Source: Planctomycetota bacterium (GTDB lineage: Bacteria; Planctomycetota; Phycisphaerae; Sedimentisphaerales; SG8-4). From it: a DNA stretch of 13,552 nt. This document shows positions 1 to 6,452 of the stretch, one piece after another. The notes beneath the pieces were generated by a model that saw only the letters and a list, made by a program, of their open reading frames with translations, did not search any database and was not told the DNA's origin. The DNA lies in assembly GCA_030607345.1 (NCBI GenBank), contig JAUWKC010000010.1:1-13552 (forward strand), read 5' to 3'. A program made the translations under genes and the position numbers. Positions within the stretch are counted from its first letter, which is position 1. Every line of letters begins with the position of its first letter.

Positions 1-260
1 ATAAAGCGATGTTGAAAATAATCGGCAAGGCCAGGGCGAAAAACATCGGCGTCGGCGTTCACAATCTGCCGCGAATAGAGCAGGATATTCGTTACGCCAA
101 GGCCGGCCTGAATCTGATATTACGTCTTATCGACAGGACGTTATTCAGAAGGGCGCTTCAGGAAGATTTAAACAAACTGCGGCAGGCACTTGGTGATGAC
201 GGACCTGCGAAAGATTTGGGCGACGTTGTGGCGTGCCCGGCGAGTTTCAGAGAGAGCTGA
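1..260 (+). CDS. Probable HpcH/HpaI-family aldolase, C-terminal end (5' truncated by the window)
   Basis: The frame is open at the left edge (first whole codon at base 3) and stops with TGA at 258-260, so this is the 3' end of a longer gene; the ATG at base 9 is probably internal. About 85 residues are visible. The order I-x-K-x-x-G-x-G-V, then a helix (PRIEQDIRYAKAG), a short strand (LNLILRLID) and a basic/acidic helix (LFRRALQEDLNKLRQAL) resembles the last beta-alpha units and final helix of HpcH/HpaI aldolases (class II pyruvate aldolases of the citrate-lyase-beta superfamily). There the last strand ends in an Asp and is followed by a similar helix. The active-site residues would lie upstream, outside the window. 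About 20 residues trail beyond the last helix. The family call is by resemblance only; another TIM-barrel aldolase is possible. The next gene starts 68 bases on, on the same strand. Confidence 0.5.
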   Translation, partial: KAMLKIIGKARAKNIGVGVHNLPRIEQDIRYAKAGLNLILRLIDRTLFRRALQEDLNKLRQALGDDGPAKDLGDVVACPASFRES

Positions 261-262
261 AG

Positions 263-292
263 TTGAAAGTCGTCATCGCGGCCGCTTACAAT
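263..292 (+). promoter_or_regulatory. Candidate sigma70-type promoter for the aminotransferase
   Basis: TTGAAA at 263-268 and TACAAT at 287-292 each match the -35 and -10 consensus at five of six positions, 18 bases apart. A transcript would start near 299, giving a leader of about 30 bases that includes a weak AGGA (319-322) before the ATG at 329. The element sits in the short gap after the aldolase stop, so the aminotransferase may have its own start of transcription rather than depending wholly on the upstream gene. Seen by eye only. Confidence 0.4.
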
Positions 293-328
293 AGTGTGGC
301 TATGCAATAACTTGTTTTAGGAACAATC

Positions 329-1522
329 ATGGAATTAGCTAAACGTTTGTCGAAACTTGGAACTGAGACCGCATTTGCCGTTTCCGCCGAGGCGGCAAAA
401 CATGTTGAGGCAGGTAATACAGTCTATCCTTTCCATCTCGGAGATATGAATATCAAGACTCCGGACAATATCATCGAAGCCACGTACAAAGCGATGAAAG
501 ACGGCAAGACGGGATATTGCCCGAATTACGGTATTCCAAAGCTGAGGGAAGTGCTTGCCGAGGACATCAACCAAAGCCACGGCACCGATTACACGATTGA
601 TAACGTAGCCATTCAGCCGGGCGGCAAGCCGACGATAAGCAAGTTTTTTATGGCTATGATGAATGCCGGCGAGGAGGTCCTTTATCCGAACCCGGGCTAC
701 CCTATTTTTGAGTCACAAATTGAGTTTCAAGGTGGTATTGCCCTGCCCTATAGTTATCACGAAGGAAAGGACAACTTCGAGCTGGATATAGATGAGATAG
801 AGAAGAAGATTACTCCGCACACGAAGTTAATCGTGGTAAACGACCTTCAGAATCCCACGGGCGCCGAGGCATCGCTGGAGGAACTGGAGGCACTGGCTGA
901 TTTGATTAAGCGGCACGACCTTTTTGTGCTCTGTGATGAAGCCTATTTTGATATTCGCTACGAAGGCAAATCGCTTTCACTGGCGGCTTTGCCGGGAATG
1001 AAGCAAAGATGTCTGCTGTTATACACGTTCTCAAAGAAATTCGCCATGACCGGCTGGCGGCTCGGTGCTACTATAGGTCCCAAAGAGGTGATTGACGTAA
1101 TAGCAAAGCTTAATGTCAATGATGAATCCTGCTCCAATCATTTTATTCAATACGGCGCACTGGAGGCGCTGACCGGCGACCAATCCGGAGCAAGAGAAAT
1201 TGTCAATACACTCCGGGCCCGACGAGACACGACTGTTTCAATGCTGAATTCCATTGATGGCGTCAGATGTTATAAGCCTGACGCCACTTTTTATCTTTTC
1301 CCGAACGTAACGGATGTAATGCGATGTAAAGGTTTCGATGACTATGGGCGGTTTCGCAAGGCTGCGCTGCAGGAAACGGGCGTTTCTTTCTGCACCCGGC
1401 TGCATTTCGGCAGGCCCTTGCCGGGAGAGTCGCAGTTATATATCCGCTTTGCCTACTCAGGGATAGATGTGGATGATATCAAAGAGGGGCTAACCGGGTT
1501 CAAACAATGGCTCGAAAGTTAG
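329..1522 (+). CDS. PLP-dependent aminotransferase, class I/II (aspartate aminotransferase fold)
   Basis: A 397-residue fold-type I aminotransferase of normal family length. It should transfer an amino group between an amino acid and a 2-oxoacid in the cytoplasm, using pyridoxal phosphate. Visible landmarks in order: the N-terminal YPFHLGD and GYCPNYGIPKLRE segments (substrate and cofactor side); NPGYPIFES near 121-129; NPTG at 175-178; DEAYFD from 203, whose Asp pairs with the PLP pyridine nitrogen; and SKKFAMTGWRLG at 235-246, where Lys236 is the expected Schiff-base lysine and Arg244 the phosphate contact. The C-terminal IRFAYSG is where the carboxylate-binding Arg is expected. The segment QPGGKPTISKFF replaces the more usual G-A-x-x-A-L stretch, a modest divergence. 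Substrate cannot be read from sequence. The start ATG has a weak AGGA 6 bases upstream. It is followed by transketolase after 122 bases. Confidence 0.9.
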   Translation: MELAKRLSKLGTETAFAVSAEAAKHVEAGNTVYPFHLGDMNIKTPDNIIEATYKAMKDGKTGYCPNYGIPKLREVLAEDINQSHGTDYTIDNVAIQPGGKPTISKFFMAMMNAGEEVLYPNPGYPIFESQIEFQGGIALPYSYHEGKDNFELDIDEIEKKITPHTKLIVVNDLQNPTGAEASLEELEALADLIKRHDLFVLCDEAYFDIRYEGKSLSLAALPGMKQRCLLLYTFSKKFAMTGWRLGATIGPKEVIDVIAKLNVNDESCSNHFIQYGALEALTGDQSGAREIVNTLRARRDTTVSMLNSIDGVRCYKPDATFYLFPNVTDVMRCKGFDDYGRFRKAALQETGVSFCTRLHFGRPLPGESQLYIRFAYSGIDVDDIKEGLTGFKQWLES

Positions 1523-1644
1523 AACGGGATACCTTGCGGTTACACCGGTTCAAAACGTTATTTCCGAAGCGAGCAAGAATATGGTTTTCAGAACGACGGT
1601 CGGCACAAGTGACAGATTAGCGTCTATTTGGAAGATGTTGGAGA

Positions 1645-3648
1645 ATGGATATTAAACAACTTCAATCTGCGGCACGCCGAATGCGGGCCTTTGATGTTCT
1701 GGCAATACATTGTGCCGGGTCCGGTCATCCGGGCGGTACGCTTTCTATTATGGACATAGCTGCCGCACTTTATCTTGAGGTAATGAAACACGACCCCCAT
1801 AACCCCGACTGGCAGCGGCGTGACCGGTGCATATGGTCGGCAGGTCATAAAGCCCCCGCTCTGTACGTGGCGTTGGCGGCAGCCGGCTATTGCAGGATGG
1901 AGGACGTGATTACGGGGCTGAGAAAACTGGATAGTCCCTTCGAGGGTCATCCCCATTGGCTCAGACTGCCGGGTATTGAAGTCTCAAGCGGTTCGCTGGG
2001 ACAGGGACTTGGCTTTGCCGTTGGGCAGGCACTCGACGCCAAAGAACGCAATCTTGGTTACACCACTTACTGCATCCTCGGCGACGGCGAGCACGATGAG
2101 GGCAGTGTGTGGGAAGCAATTATGGCTGCCGGCAACTTCAAGCTGGACAACCTCGTGGCCATAGTCGACAAGAACGGTCTGCAGATTGACGGTCCTACCA
2201 AAGAAGTTATGGATATTGACCCTCTCGGCGAAAGGTATAAGGCCTTCAATTGGTACGTTATCACCATCGACGGCCATGATATGAAGCAAATCCTTGATGC
2301 CTTCAGTCAGGCCCGGAAGAACAAAGGCAAACCGACATGCATCATAGCACAAACGGTGAAAGGCAAGGGCGTCTCGTTTATGGAGAACCAGGTGGGCTGG
2401 CACGGCAAAGCAACTAAGGGCCGGGAGCAGCTCAACCAGGCCCTGGCAGATATCGGCGCCGAAGAAGTCACTAAAGAGTTTGTTGACAGGATGCTGACTC
2501 TTTCTGAGCAAAAGCAAAAGAATAACGAAGTAAAAGTCAATGACTTGCTTGCAAAGTTCTCACGCGAGTACTGGTGGAACAGCGAAAAGCAGATGAAGGT
2601 GGAAATGGAGCCCACTCGCTTCGGATTCGGTCATGCACTTGATGAGATTGGTGATGATGAGCGCTTGTGCACCCTGCATGCCGACATTTCCGGAAGCATA
2701 AAGATTGCCGATTTTGAGGCAAAGCACCCCGAACGAAAATCACGTGTGTACAGCATAGGCATTGCTGAACAGAATATGGTTAGTGTGGCCTGCGGCCTGG
2801 CCCGAAACGGACGAATTCCCATAGGCGGAACCTACGGAGTTTTCGCATCCGGGCGATGTTGGGACCAATTACGCACAACAGCCTGTTACAGCAATCTCAA
2901 CATCAAAATAGCAGGTGCCCACGGCGGTGTATCAGTCGGTCCGGACGGGGCTACACATCAGGGGCTGGAAGAAATAGCCCTGATAAACATTTTGCCTAAT
3001 ATGCATCTGGCAGTTCCTGCCGACTCAGTAGAAACCCAGAAAGCTGCCAAAGCCATCATTCTTGATGTCGTTGGTCCGGGTTATATTCGCTACGCCCGCG
3101 AGGCCACACCAATTGTGACGACCGACGATACGCCGTACGAGTGGGGCATCGCGAACGTCATACGATACCGTGGTCCGAAACCCAGGTTTATCGACGCTTT
3201 CGAAACAGTGCTCTCGACGCAATATCAAAACGAGAATGAGAACATCGCTATTATTGGGTGTGGGCCTATGGTGCCCGAGGCCATGCGAGCGGGGTATATT
3301 CTTAAAGCGGAATACGGCCTGGAAACGCGAATCATCAACATGCACACCATCAAGCCGCTTGACCGTGCCGTTATCAAAGCCGCTGTCAAAGACATCGGTG
3401 TGCTCATCACCGTCGAGGAGCACCAGACGGGGGGTTTCGGCTCTATAATCGCCGCCGCTGCCTGCGCTGAAAAGGATTTCAACACCCCCCTTAAGATAGA
3501 TATGATTGGTGTTGACGACCGATTTGGCCAATCGGCGCCGCCCGGGCAGCTTCTGAAAAAATTCGGCTTAACCGCGGAGCACATCGCCCGGCGTGCCCTG
3601 GTCCTGGCGGAAGAAAGCCGTGCGGCGAGCTGGCAGCATAGCGAATGA
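1645..3648 (+). CDS. tkt: Transketolase (thiamine diphosphate dependent)
   Basis: A 667-residue transketolase, matching the usual length of single-chain enzymes. It moves a two-carbon ketol unit between sugar phosphates in the non-oxidative pentose phosphate pathway, in the cytoplasm. The N-terminal domain has SGHPGG (His28), SAGHKAP (His68) and the cofactor motif GDGEHDEG at 146-153, ending in N177-G-L-Q-I-D-G; Asp147 and Asn177 are the expected Mg/ThDP ligands. The pyrimidine-binding domain has IGIAEQNM, where Glu375 is the conserved acid that activates ThDP, and a loop GPDGATHQ at 432-439 with the substrate-side His438. The last ~140 residues form the C-terminal transketolase domain. All key residues are intact. 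The start has GGAAG (1630-1634) 10 bases upstream; a second GGAG lies too close to the ATG to serve. The wording of the sequence is closer to the split/archaeal type joined into one chain than to E. coli TktA, but that is an impression. Confidence 0.93.
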   Translation: MDIKQLQSAARRMRAFDVLAIHCAGSGHPGGTLSIMDIAAALYLEVMKHDPHNPDWQRRDRCIWSAGHKAPALYVALAAAGYCRMEDVITGLRKLDSPFEGHPHWLRLPGIEVSSGSLGQGLGFAVGQALDAKERNLGYTTYCILGDGEHDEGSVWEAIMAAGNFKLDNLVAIVDKNGLQIDGPTKEVMDIDPLGERYKAFNWYVITIDGHDMKQILDAFSQARKNKGKPTCIIAQTVKGKGVSFMENQVGWHGKATKGREQLNQALADIGAEEVTKEFVDRMLTLSEQKQKNNEVKVNDLLAKFSREYWWNSEKQMKVEMEPTRFGFGHALDEIGDDERLCTLHADISGSIKIADFEAKHPERKSRVYSIGIAEQNMVSVACGLARNGRIPIGGTYGVFASGRCWDQLRTTACYSNLNIKIAGAHGGVSVGPDGATHQGLEEIALINILPNMHLAVPADSVETQKAAKAIILDVVGPGYIRYAREATPIVTTDDTPYEWGIANVIRYRGPKPRFIDAFETVLSTQYQNENENIAIIGCGPMVPEAMRAGYILKAEYGLETRIINMHTIKPLDRAVIKAAVKDIGVLITVEEHQTGGFGSIIAAAACAEKDFNTPLKIDMIGVDDRFGQSAPPGQLLKKFGLTAEHIARRALVLAEESRAASWQHSE

Positions 3649-3726
3649 AACCAGGAGAACAGAAGGGTGCGGGAAAGCTAAAGTCATTGTCTGAGACTCG
3701 AAATTGAGAAGGTACAAGCTGATTAT

Positions 3727-4539
3727 ATGTCTGCACAAAGGGCAAAAGCGTTTACTTTGATTGAAGTTCTGGTGGTGATTTCAATTGTCGCTTTGCTGAT
3801 GGCGATACTGATGCCGGCGCTGGCGGCGGCGAGGTCACAGGCCCGGGAAGTGGTGTGCAGCAGCAACGTTCGCCAGCTTGTTTTGGCAAACACCGGATAT
3901 GCGACTGAAAATCGTGGTTTTTATGTCCCTGCGGCCAGTGATATGTGGAACAATTCAGGCCATCATCGCTGGCACGGGATAAGGGACGCTTTGGATGAGC
4001 CGTTTGACCCGCGTAAAGGTCCACTCGTGAGCTACCTTAGCGACGGCCGGGTTAAGAGATGTCCGGCTGCGACGGATTTGGTAACAGGTCAGAGCTGGAG
4101 CGTGAACTTCGAGCAGGGTTGCGGCGGATACGGGTACAATATGGTCTATCTTGGCAGCCGACTCTGGCAGGAAGGTTACAGTTGGAGCAACACCGAAGCC
4201 TACACGAAGACGACAAGTATGTCGGAGGTCGCCAGGCCGGGTGAGACCCTGATGTTTGCGGACACCGCGTTCTATCAGCACAGCAGGTACCTGATAGAAT
4301 ATTCCTTTGCTGTGCCGCGCTACTGGGTTTCAAACGGGCGCATCCTGCGCCATTCGGCGCCGTCACCCAGCATTCATTTTCGCCACAGGGCCCGGGCGAA
4401 CATCGGCTGGGCGGACGGACACACGGAAATTCGGTCAATAGCGGATTTTGCCGGCGACAATGAATTCTATAACGAACGTGCCGCAATGAGGTTGGGCTGG
4501 TTCGAGCCGGTGGATAATTCGCTTTTTGATTTAGAATAG
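3727..4539 (+). CDS. Prepilin-like protein with type IV pilin N-terminus and H-X9-DG motif
   Basis: A 270-residue secreted, membrane-anchored pilin-like protein. The N-terminus is a class III (prepilin) signal: a short basic leader MSAQRAKA, then FTLIEVLVVISI, with Glu13 at mature position +5, followed by a hydrophobic helix to about residue 31 and ALAAARSQAR. Cleavage is expected between Ala8 and Phe9; Ala is at -1 where Gly is usual. Near the C-terminus HRARANIGWADG (220-231) gives the H-X9-DG motif that defines the large planctomycete family of such proteins. Three cysteines (44, 112, 132) lie in the globular part. Such proteins occur in many copies per planctomycete genome, and their role (surface fibre, T2SS-like pseudopilin or other) is not settled. 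A GAGAAGG lies at 3706-3712, rather far (14 bases) from the ATG, and no better start is in frame. The gap to transketolase is 78 bases. Confidence 0.88.
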   Translation: MSAQRAKAFTLIEVLVVISIVALLMAILMPALAAARSQAREVVCSSNVRQLVLANTGYATENRGFYVPAASDMWNNSGHHRWHGIRDALDEPFDPRKGPLVSYLSDGRVKRCPAATDLVTGQSWSVNFEQGCGGYGYNMVYLGSRLWQEGYSWSNTEAYTKTTSMSEVARPGETLMFADTAFYQHSRYLIEYSFAVPRYWVSNGRILRHSAPSPSIHFRHRARANIGWADGHTEIRSIADFAGDNEFYNERAAMRLGWFEPVDNSLFDLE

Positions 4540-4626
4540 AGCCCGAACAATGGTTCACATCGGCCGTACCGCAGGCAGGCAACTCAGGCCAAATGACACA
4601 CAGGTAGTGCAGCGGCAATATTGTAT

Positions 4627-4654
4627 TTGAAACAGCGGCCAATCGTGTATACAC
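4627..4654 (+). promoter_or_regulatory. Weak candidate promoter / palindrome before comF
   Basis: TTGAAA at 4627-4632 and TATACA at 4648-4653 could form a promoter, though 15 bases is a short spacer. The second hexamer lies inside a perfect 10-base palindrome GTGTATACAC (4645-4654), 44 bases before the ATG at 4699. If it is used, the TTG at 4621 cannot be the start of comF. Low certainty. Confidence 0.2.
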
Positions 4655-4698
4655 TCTGCGGCGTGGATACCGCCAGAGCCAAAAAAGACAGCAATTCG

Positions 4699-5439
4699 AT
4701 GAGGCAGCGCCGGCGTCTTGTTCTGCAAGGTCTGAATCATCTTCTCTGGCCTGCCGTCTGTGCAAACTGCCGGCAGAACATCTCCGAGACGGACAACCAT
4801 CTGTGCGGCAGATGTTGGGCGGAGCTTCTGGAAAATTGCGGAGGCCACTACTGCAAAAGGTGCGGACGCGACGCGAGCGAATACGGTGTCGTGGCAGGTG
4901 TATGCCCTGATTGTCAGGGCAAAGATTTCCGGTTTGACCAAATCGCACGAGCCGGCGTATATTCACAGAGTCTGCGGCAGATGATACTTTTCTTCAAGAA
5001 AGGCCGGACGGAGCTGGACTCTGTTTTGAGCTTTTTAGCCAATTCGGCGCTTGAAGGCGCCGGGTTTTACAACGAAATAGAATTATTTGTCCCCGTACCG
5101 CTTCACTGGTCGAGGCGGCTGGTGCGGGGGTATAACCAGGCCCTGATAATCGCCAGGAGATTGAATCACCACAAAGCAGATGTCAGCACGGAGCTTGTGA
5201 GGATTCGGCGGACGAGGGCACAACCGACGATGACCAGTCCGGCAGCCCGCGCCAGAAATGTTGCAGGGGCTTTTTCGGTGCGGCGAGGACACCCGTTTGC
5301 CGGGCGGAATGTCTGTCTTGTTGATGATATAAAAACAAGCGGTGCTACGCTGAACGAGTGCGCCAAAACGTTGAAGCAAGCCGAGGCGTCGAAGGTCTTT
5401 GCGCTGGTACTGGCTGTTGCCGGACAGAAATCAGGGTGA
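4699..5439 (+). CDS. comF: ComF-family phosphoribosyltransferase-like protein
   Basis: From the ATG at 4699 this is 246 residues, the usual ComF length. ComF proteins are needed for handling single-stranded DNA after uptake in competent bacteria; in many non-competent species their role is unclear. Two cysteine clusters form zinc ribbons: C21/C24 with C36/C39, and C52/C55 with C69/C72. The phosphoribosyltransferase part follows: VPVPLHWSRRLVRGYNQA (131-148), a characteristic ComF segment, then the PRPP-loop region CLVDDIKTSGATL (206-218), with the two acidic residues D209-D210 and the T-S-G-A-T loop intact. A TTG at 4621 in the same frame would add 26 residues unlike ComF; I prefer 4699 because the protein then begins just before the conserved L-W-P-x-x-C. 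Neither start has a good ribosome binding site. It follows the prepilin gene by 159 bases and converges with the small - strand gene. Confidence 0.88.
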   Translation: MRQRRRLVLQGLNHLLWPAVCANCRQNISETDNHLCGRCWAELLENCGGHYCKRCGRDASEYGVVAGVCPDCQGKDFRFDQIARAGVYSQSLRQMILFFKKGRTELDSVLSFLANSALEGAGFYNEIELFVPVPLHWSRRLVRGYNQALIIARRLNHHKADVSTELVRIRRTRAQPTMTSPAARARNVAGAFSVRRGHPFAGRNVCLVDDIKTSGATLNECAKTLKQAEASKVFALVLAVAGQKSG

Positions 5440-5490
5440 AGATTCCCCGGGGGTGTGAAGCAAGGATACAGACGCCAAAATGCGGTTGGG

Positions 5491-5706
5491 TCAGCTTTTA
5501 GCCAGGTTTATCCTTCGGAGCTTGTGTTCGGCAAACGCCCTTTGGAGCCAGTCAAAAATGGCGGTTTTGTACTCGTAGTCCTCGAGGTCGCGCAGGTCGT
5601 TTGGGTCGAGCGGGCCCACACCGCCTAAGACTTTCCCGAAAGAGTCGCTCTCGACAGCGTAGATTGTGCCGTTTTCGTGCTGCCAGAACCCTTTTATCGA
5701 ACTCAC
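5491..5706 (-). CDS. Small conserved-looking hypothetical protein (71 aa)
   Basis: A 71-residue - strand gene with a GTG start (5706-5704) and TGA stop (5493-5491). AGGAGA (complement of 5711-5716) lies 4 bases before the start, a better ribosome binding site than most genes here. The protein begins SSIKGFWQHENGTIYAVES, then a Gly/Pro/Asp-rich turn (GGVGPLDPNDLRDLEDYEY), then an amphipathic helix (AIFDWLQRAFAEHKLRRI). It has no signal peptide, membrane segment or cysteine, and is acidic in the middle with a basic C-terminus. I do not recognise a named family; the ordered look, strong ribosome binding site and lack of a competing gene argue that it is real. It converges with comF (51-base gap) and diverges from blaI, so it shares the intergenic region with the BlaI-type operator. 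Function unknown; a small cytoplasmic protein is all that can be said. Confidence 0.6.
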   Translation of the reverse strand: MSSIKGFWQHENGTIYAVESDSFGKVLGGVGPLDPNDLRDLEDYEYKTAIFDWLQRAFAEHKLRRINLAKS

Positions 5707-5716
5707 AGGTTCTCCT

Positions 5717-5740
5717 GAACCGGTCTTTGCGGACCGGTTC
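5717..5740 (-). promoter_or_regulatory. Perfect 9-bp inverted repeat just upstream of the small gene's ribosome binding site
   Basis: GAACCGGTC (5717-5725) and GACCGGTTC (5732-5740) are exact reverse complements around a 6-base loop, TTTGCG. In the leader of the small - strand gene the hairpin would end one base before the AGGAGA. It could modulate translation as RNA, or be a protein-binding dyad as DNA; each arm also contains the self-complementary ACCGGT. It is not followed by a T-run on either strand, so it is not an intrinsic terminator. Confidence 0.45.
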
Positions 5741-5812
5741 TCCGGATGTGTGGTCTCACAATCACATAGGTCTTCGTTTTACCCGTCCTTAGCAAGACGC
5801 CCCCACTTTGCG

Positions 5813-5839
5813 GTTCTATTATTAATATTGCAATAGAAC
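5813..5839. promoter_or_regulatory. Dyad symmetry overlapping the -10 of the - strand promoter
   Basis: GTTCTATT (5813-5820) and AATAGAAC (5832-5839) are exact reverse complements separated by 11 AT-rich bases; ATTGCAAT (5826-5833) is itself palindromic. The dyad covers the candidate -10 and start point of the small - strand gene, where a repressor would act. It does not contain the TACA/TGTA half-sites of BlaI, so a different regulator, or none, would bind. Confidence 0.35.
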
Positions 5840-5852
5840 GGCCTCCTGTCAA
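5822..5852 (-). promoter_or_regulatory. Candidate - strand promoter for the small gene
   Basis: Read on the - strand, a perfect TTGACA (complement of 5847-5852) is followed after 17-19 bases by an AT-rich stretch with AATATT (5824-5829) or TATTAA (5822-5827) as possible -10 hexamers. Transcription would start near 5813-5817 and give a leader of about 110 bases to the GTG at 5706, containing the 9-bp hairpin. The perfect -35 and the position fit a promoter; the -10 is only 4 of 6. Confidence 0.4.
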
Positions 5853-5950
5853 GCGGGATTTTGGTATTGGCCCAGTTAATTGGCCTGCACAGGGGGCAGC
5901 CGGGCATGCAAAAAATTTTGAAAAAAACTTTATTTTTGTCTTGCAGCCTT

Positions 5951-5960
5951 TACATCTGTA
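5951..5960. promoter_or_regulatory. Candidate BlaI/MecI-type operator (TACA-N2-TGTA)
   Basis: TACATCTGTA is a perfect TACA/TGTA inverted repeat with a 2-base centre, the core half-site arrangement known for BlaI and MecI operators. It lies 37 bases before the blaI ATG, where autoregulation of a blaI-blaR operon is expected. A TTGACA at 5969-5974 lies 8 bases downstream, but no convincing -10 follows it before the ribosome binding site, so the exact promoter is unresolved. A 10-base match can occur by chance; position and the BlaI gene beside it are what make it credible. Confidence 0.5.
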
Positions 5961-5997
5961 GAGCAAACTTGACACAATTAAAGAAAAAGGAGACTAT

Positions 5998-6399
5998 ATG
6001 GCAAAGAGACATTATGAGCTTACAGAGGCAGAATGGGCGATATTCGAGGCTGTATGGGAGAACGAACCCTGCGCAGCGCCGACAGTCCAGGAGGCCCTCG
6101 CCGGCAGCAAGAACTGGAGCTACAGCACGGTCAAGACGATTATGGACCGAATGGTCCCCAAGAGGCTGCTCAAGACCAAAAGGATTCGCAATCTTATTCT
6201 GTATCGCTCGGCTATAACCAGGCAGCAGGCGCAAAAGGGCGAGATTATGCGCACCGTCAAGAGGGCATTCAACGGGGCGCTTACTCCGATGATGCAGTTT
6301 CTGCTGGACAGCAACGACCTGTCGAAGGACGACCTGGCTGAGCTGGAGGCGCTGATTAAGAAAAAACGCAGCAAGACGAACGCGCGGAGAAAACATTAG
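5998..6399 (+). CDS. blaI: BlaI/MecI/CopY-family transcriptional repressor
   Basis: A 133-residue BlaI-type repressor of normal length. The family binds operators as a dimer through an N-terminal winged helix and is inactivated when cut by its partner M56 protease. Residues 7-73 show the expected layout: LTEAEWAIFEAVW (8-20), a second helix (APTVQEAL), the recognition helix SYSTVKTIMDRM (41-52), then KRLLKTKRIRN and LILYRSAIT as the wing. The C-terminal dimerisation helices follow, with FLLDSNDLSKDDLAELEALI (101-120) lining up with the S. aureus BlaI segment that follows its cleavage site. The last 13 residues are strongly basic. GGAGA (5989-5993) lies 4 bases before the ATG. The M56 protease gene follows after 53 bases, so the two are almost surely one operon, and a BlaI-type operator lies upstream. 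Confidence 0.92.
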   Translation: MAKRHYELTEAEWAIFEAVWENEPCAAPTVQEALAGSKNWSYSTVKTIMDRMVPKRLLKTKRIRNLILYRSAITRQQAQKGEIMRTVKRAFNGALTPMMQFLLDSNDLSKDDLAELEALIKKKRSKTNARRKH

Positions 6400-6411
6400 C
6401 TCTGCTGTAAG

Positions 6412-6433
6412 AAGCCAACCAGGGCAATGGCTT
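6412..6433 (+). repeat. Short hairpin between blaI and the protease gene
   Basis: AAGCCA (6412-6417) and TGGCTT (6428-6433) are exact reverse complements around 10 bases, ending 7 bases before the GGGAGG ribosome binding site of the protease gene. It is weak (6 bp) and has no T-run, so it is not a terminator; it might stabilise or separate the two cistrons, or mean nothing. Confidence 0.25.
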
Positions 6434-6452
6434 AGTATCGGGAGGCTAAATC

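Noticed and set aside
1544..1551. ACCGGTTC before transketolase, shared with the hairpin arm at 5733-5740
   Set aside because: An 8-base match with no inverted partner at this site; most likely chance.
1984..2517. A 177-codon - strand frame within transketolase
   Set aside because: Antisense to the conserved cofactor-binding domain of transketolase, with no recognisable domain of its own.
4621..4698. TTG start giving comF 26 extra N-terminal residues
   Set aside because: The added residues do not resemble ComF, there is no ribosome binding site before the TTG, and a candidate promoter lies inside this stretch.
4052..4966. A 304-codon open frame on the - strand across the prepilin and comF genes
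   Set aside because: It lies antisense to two well-supported genes, has a low-complexity Arg/Ser/Pro/Cys-rich translation with no recognisable domain, and is explained by codon bias of the opposite strand.
5445..5452. CCCCGGGG palindrome after comF as a terminator
   Set aside because: It has no loop and no T-run on either strand, so it does not fit an intrinsic terminator, although a bidirectional terminator would be expected between convergent genes.
5969..5997. TTGACA at 5969-5974 as the -35 of a blaI promoter
   Set aside because: At normal spacing the -10 would fall on the ribosome binding site and start codon (GACTAT at 5992-5997), leaving no leader, which conflicts with the clear GGAGA ribosome binding site.
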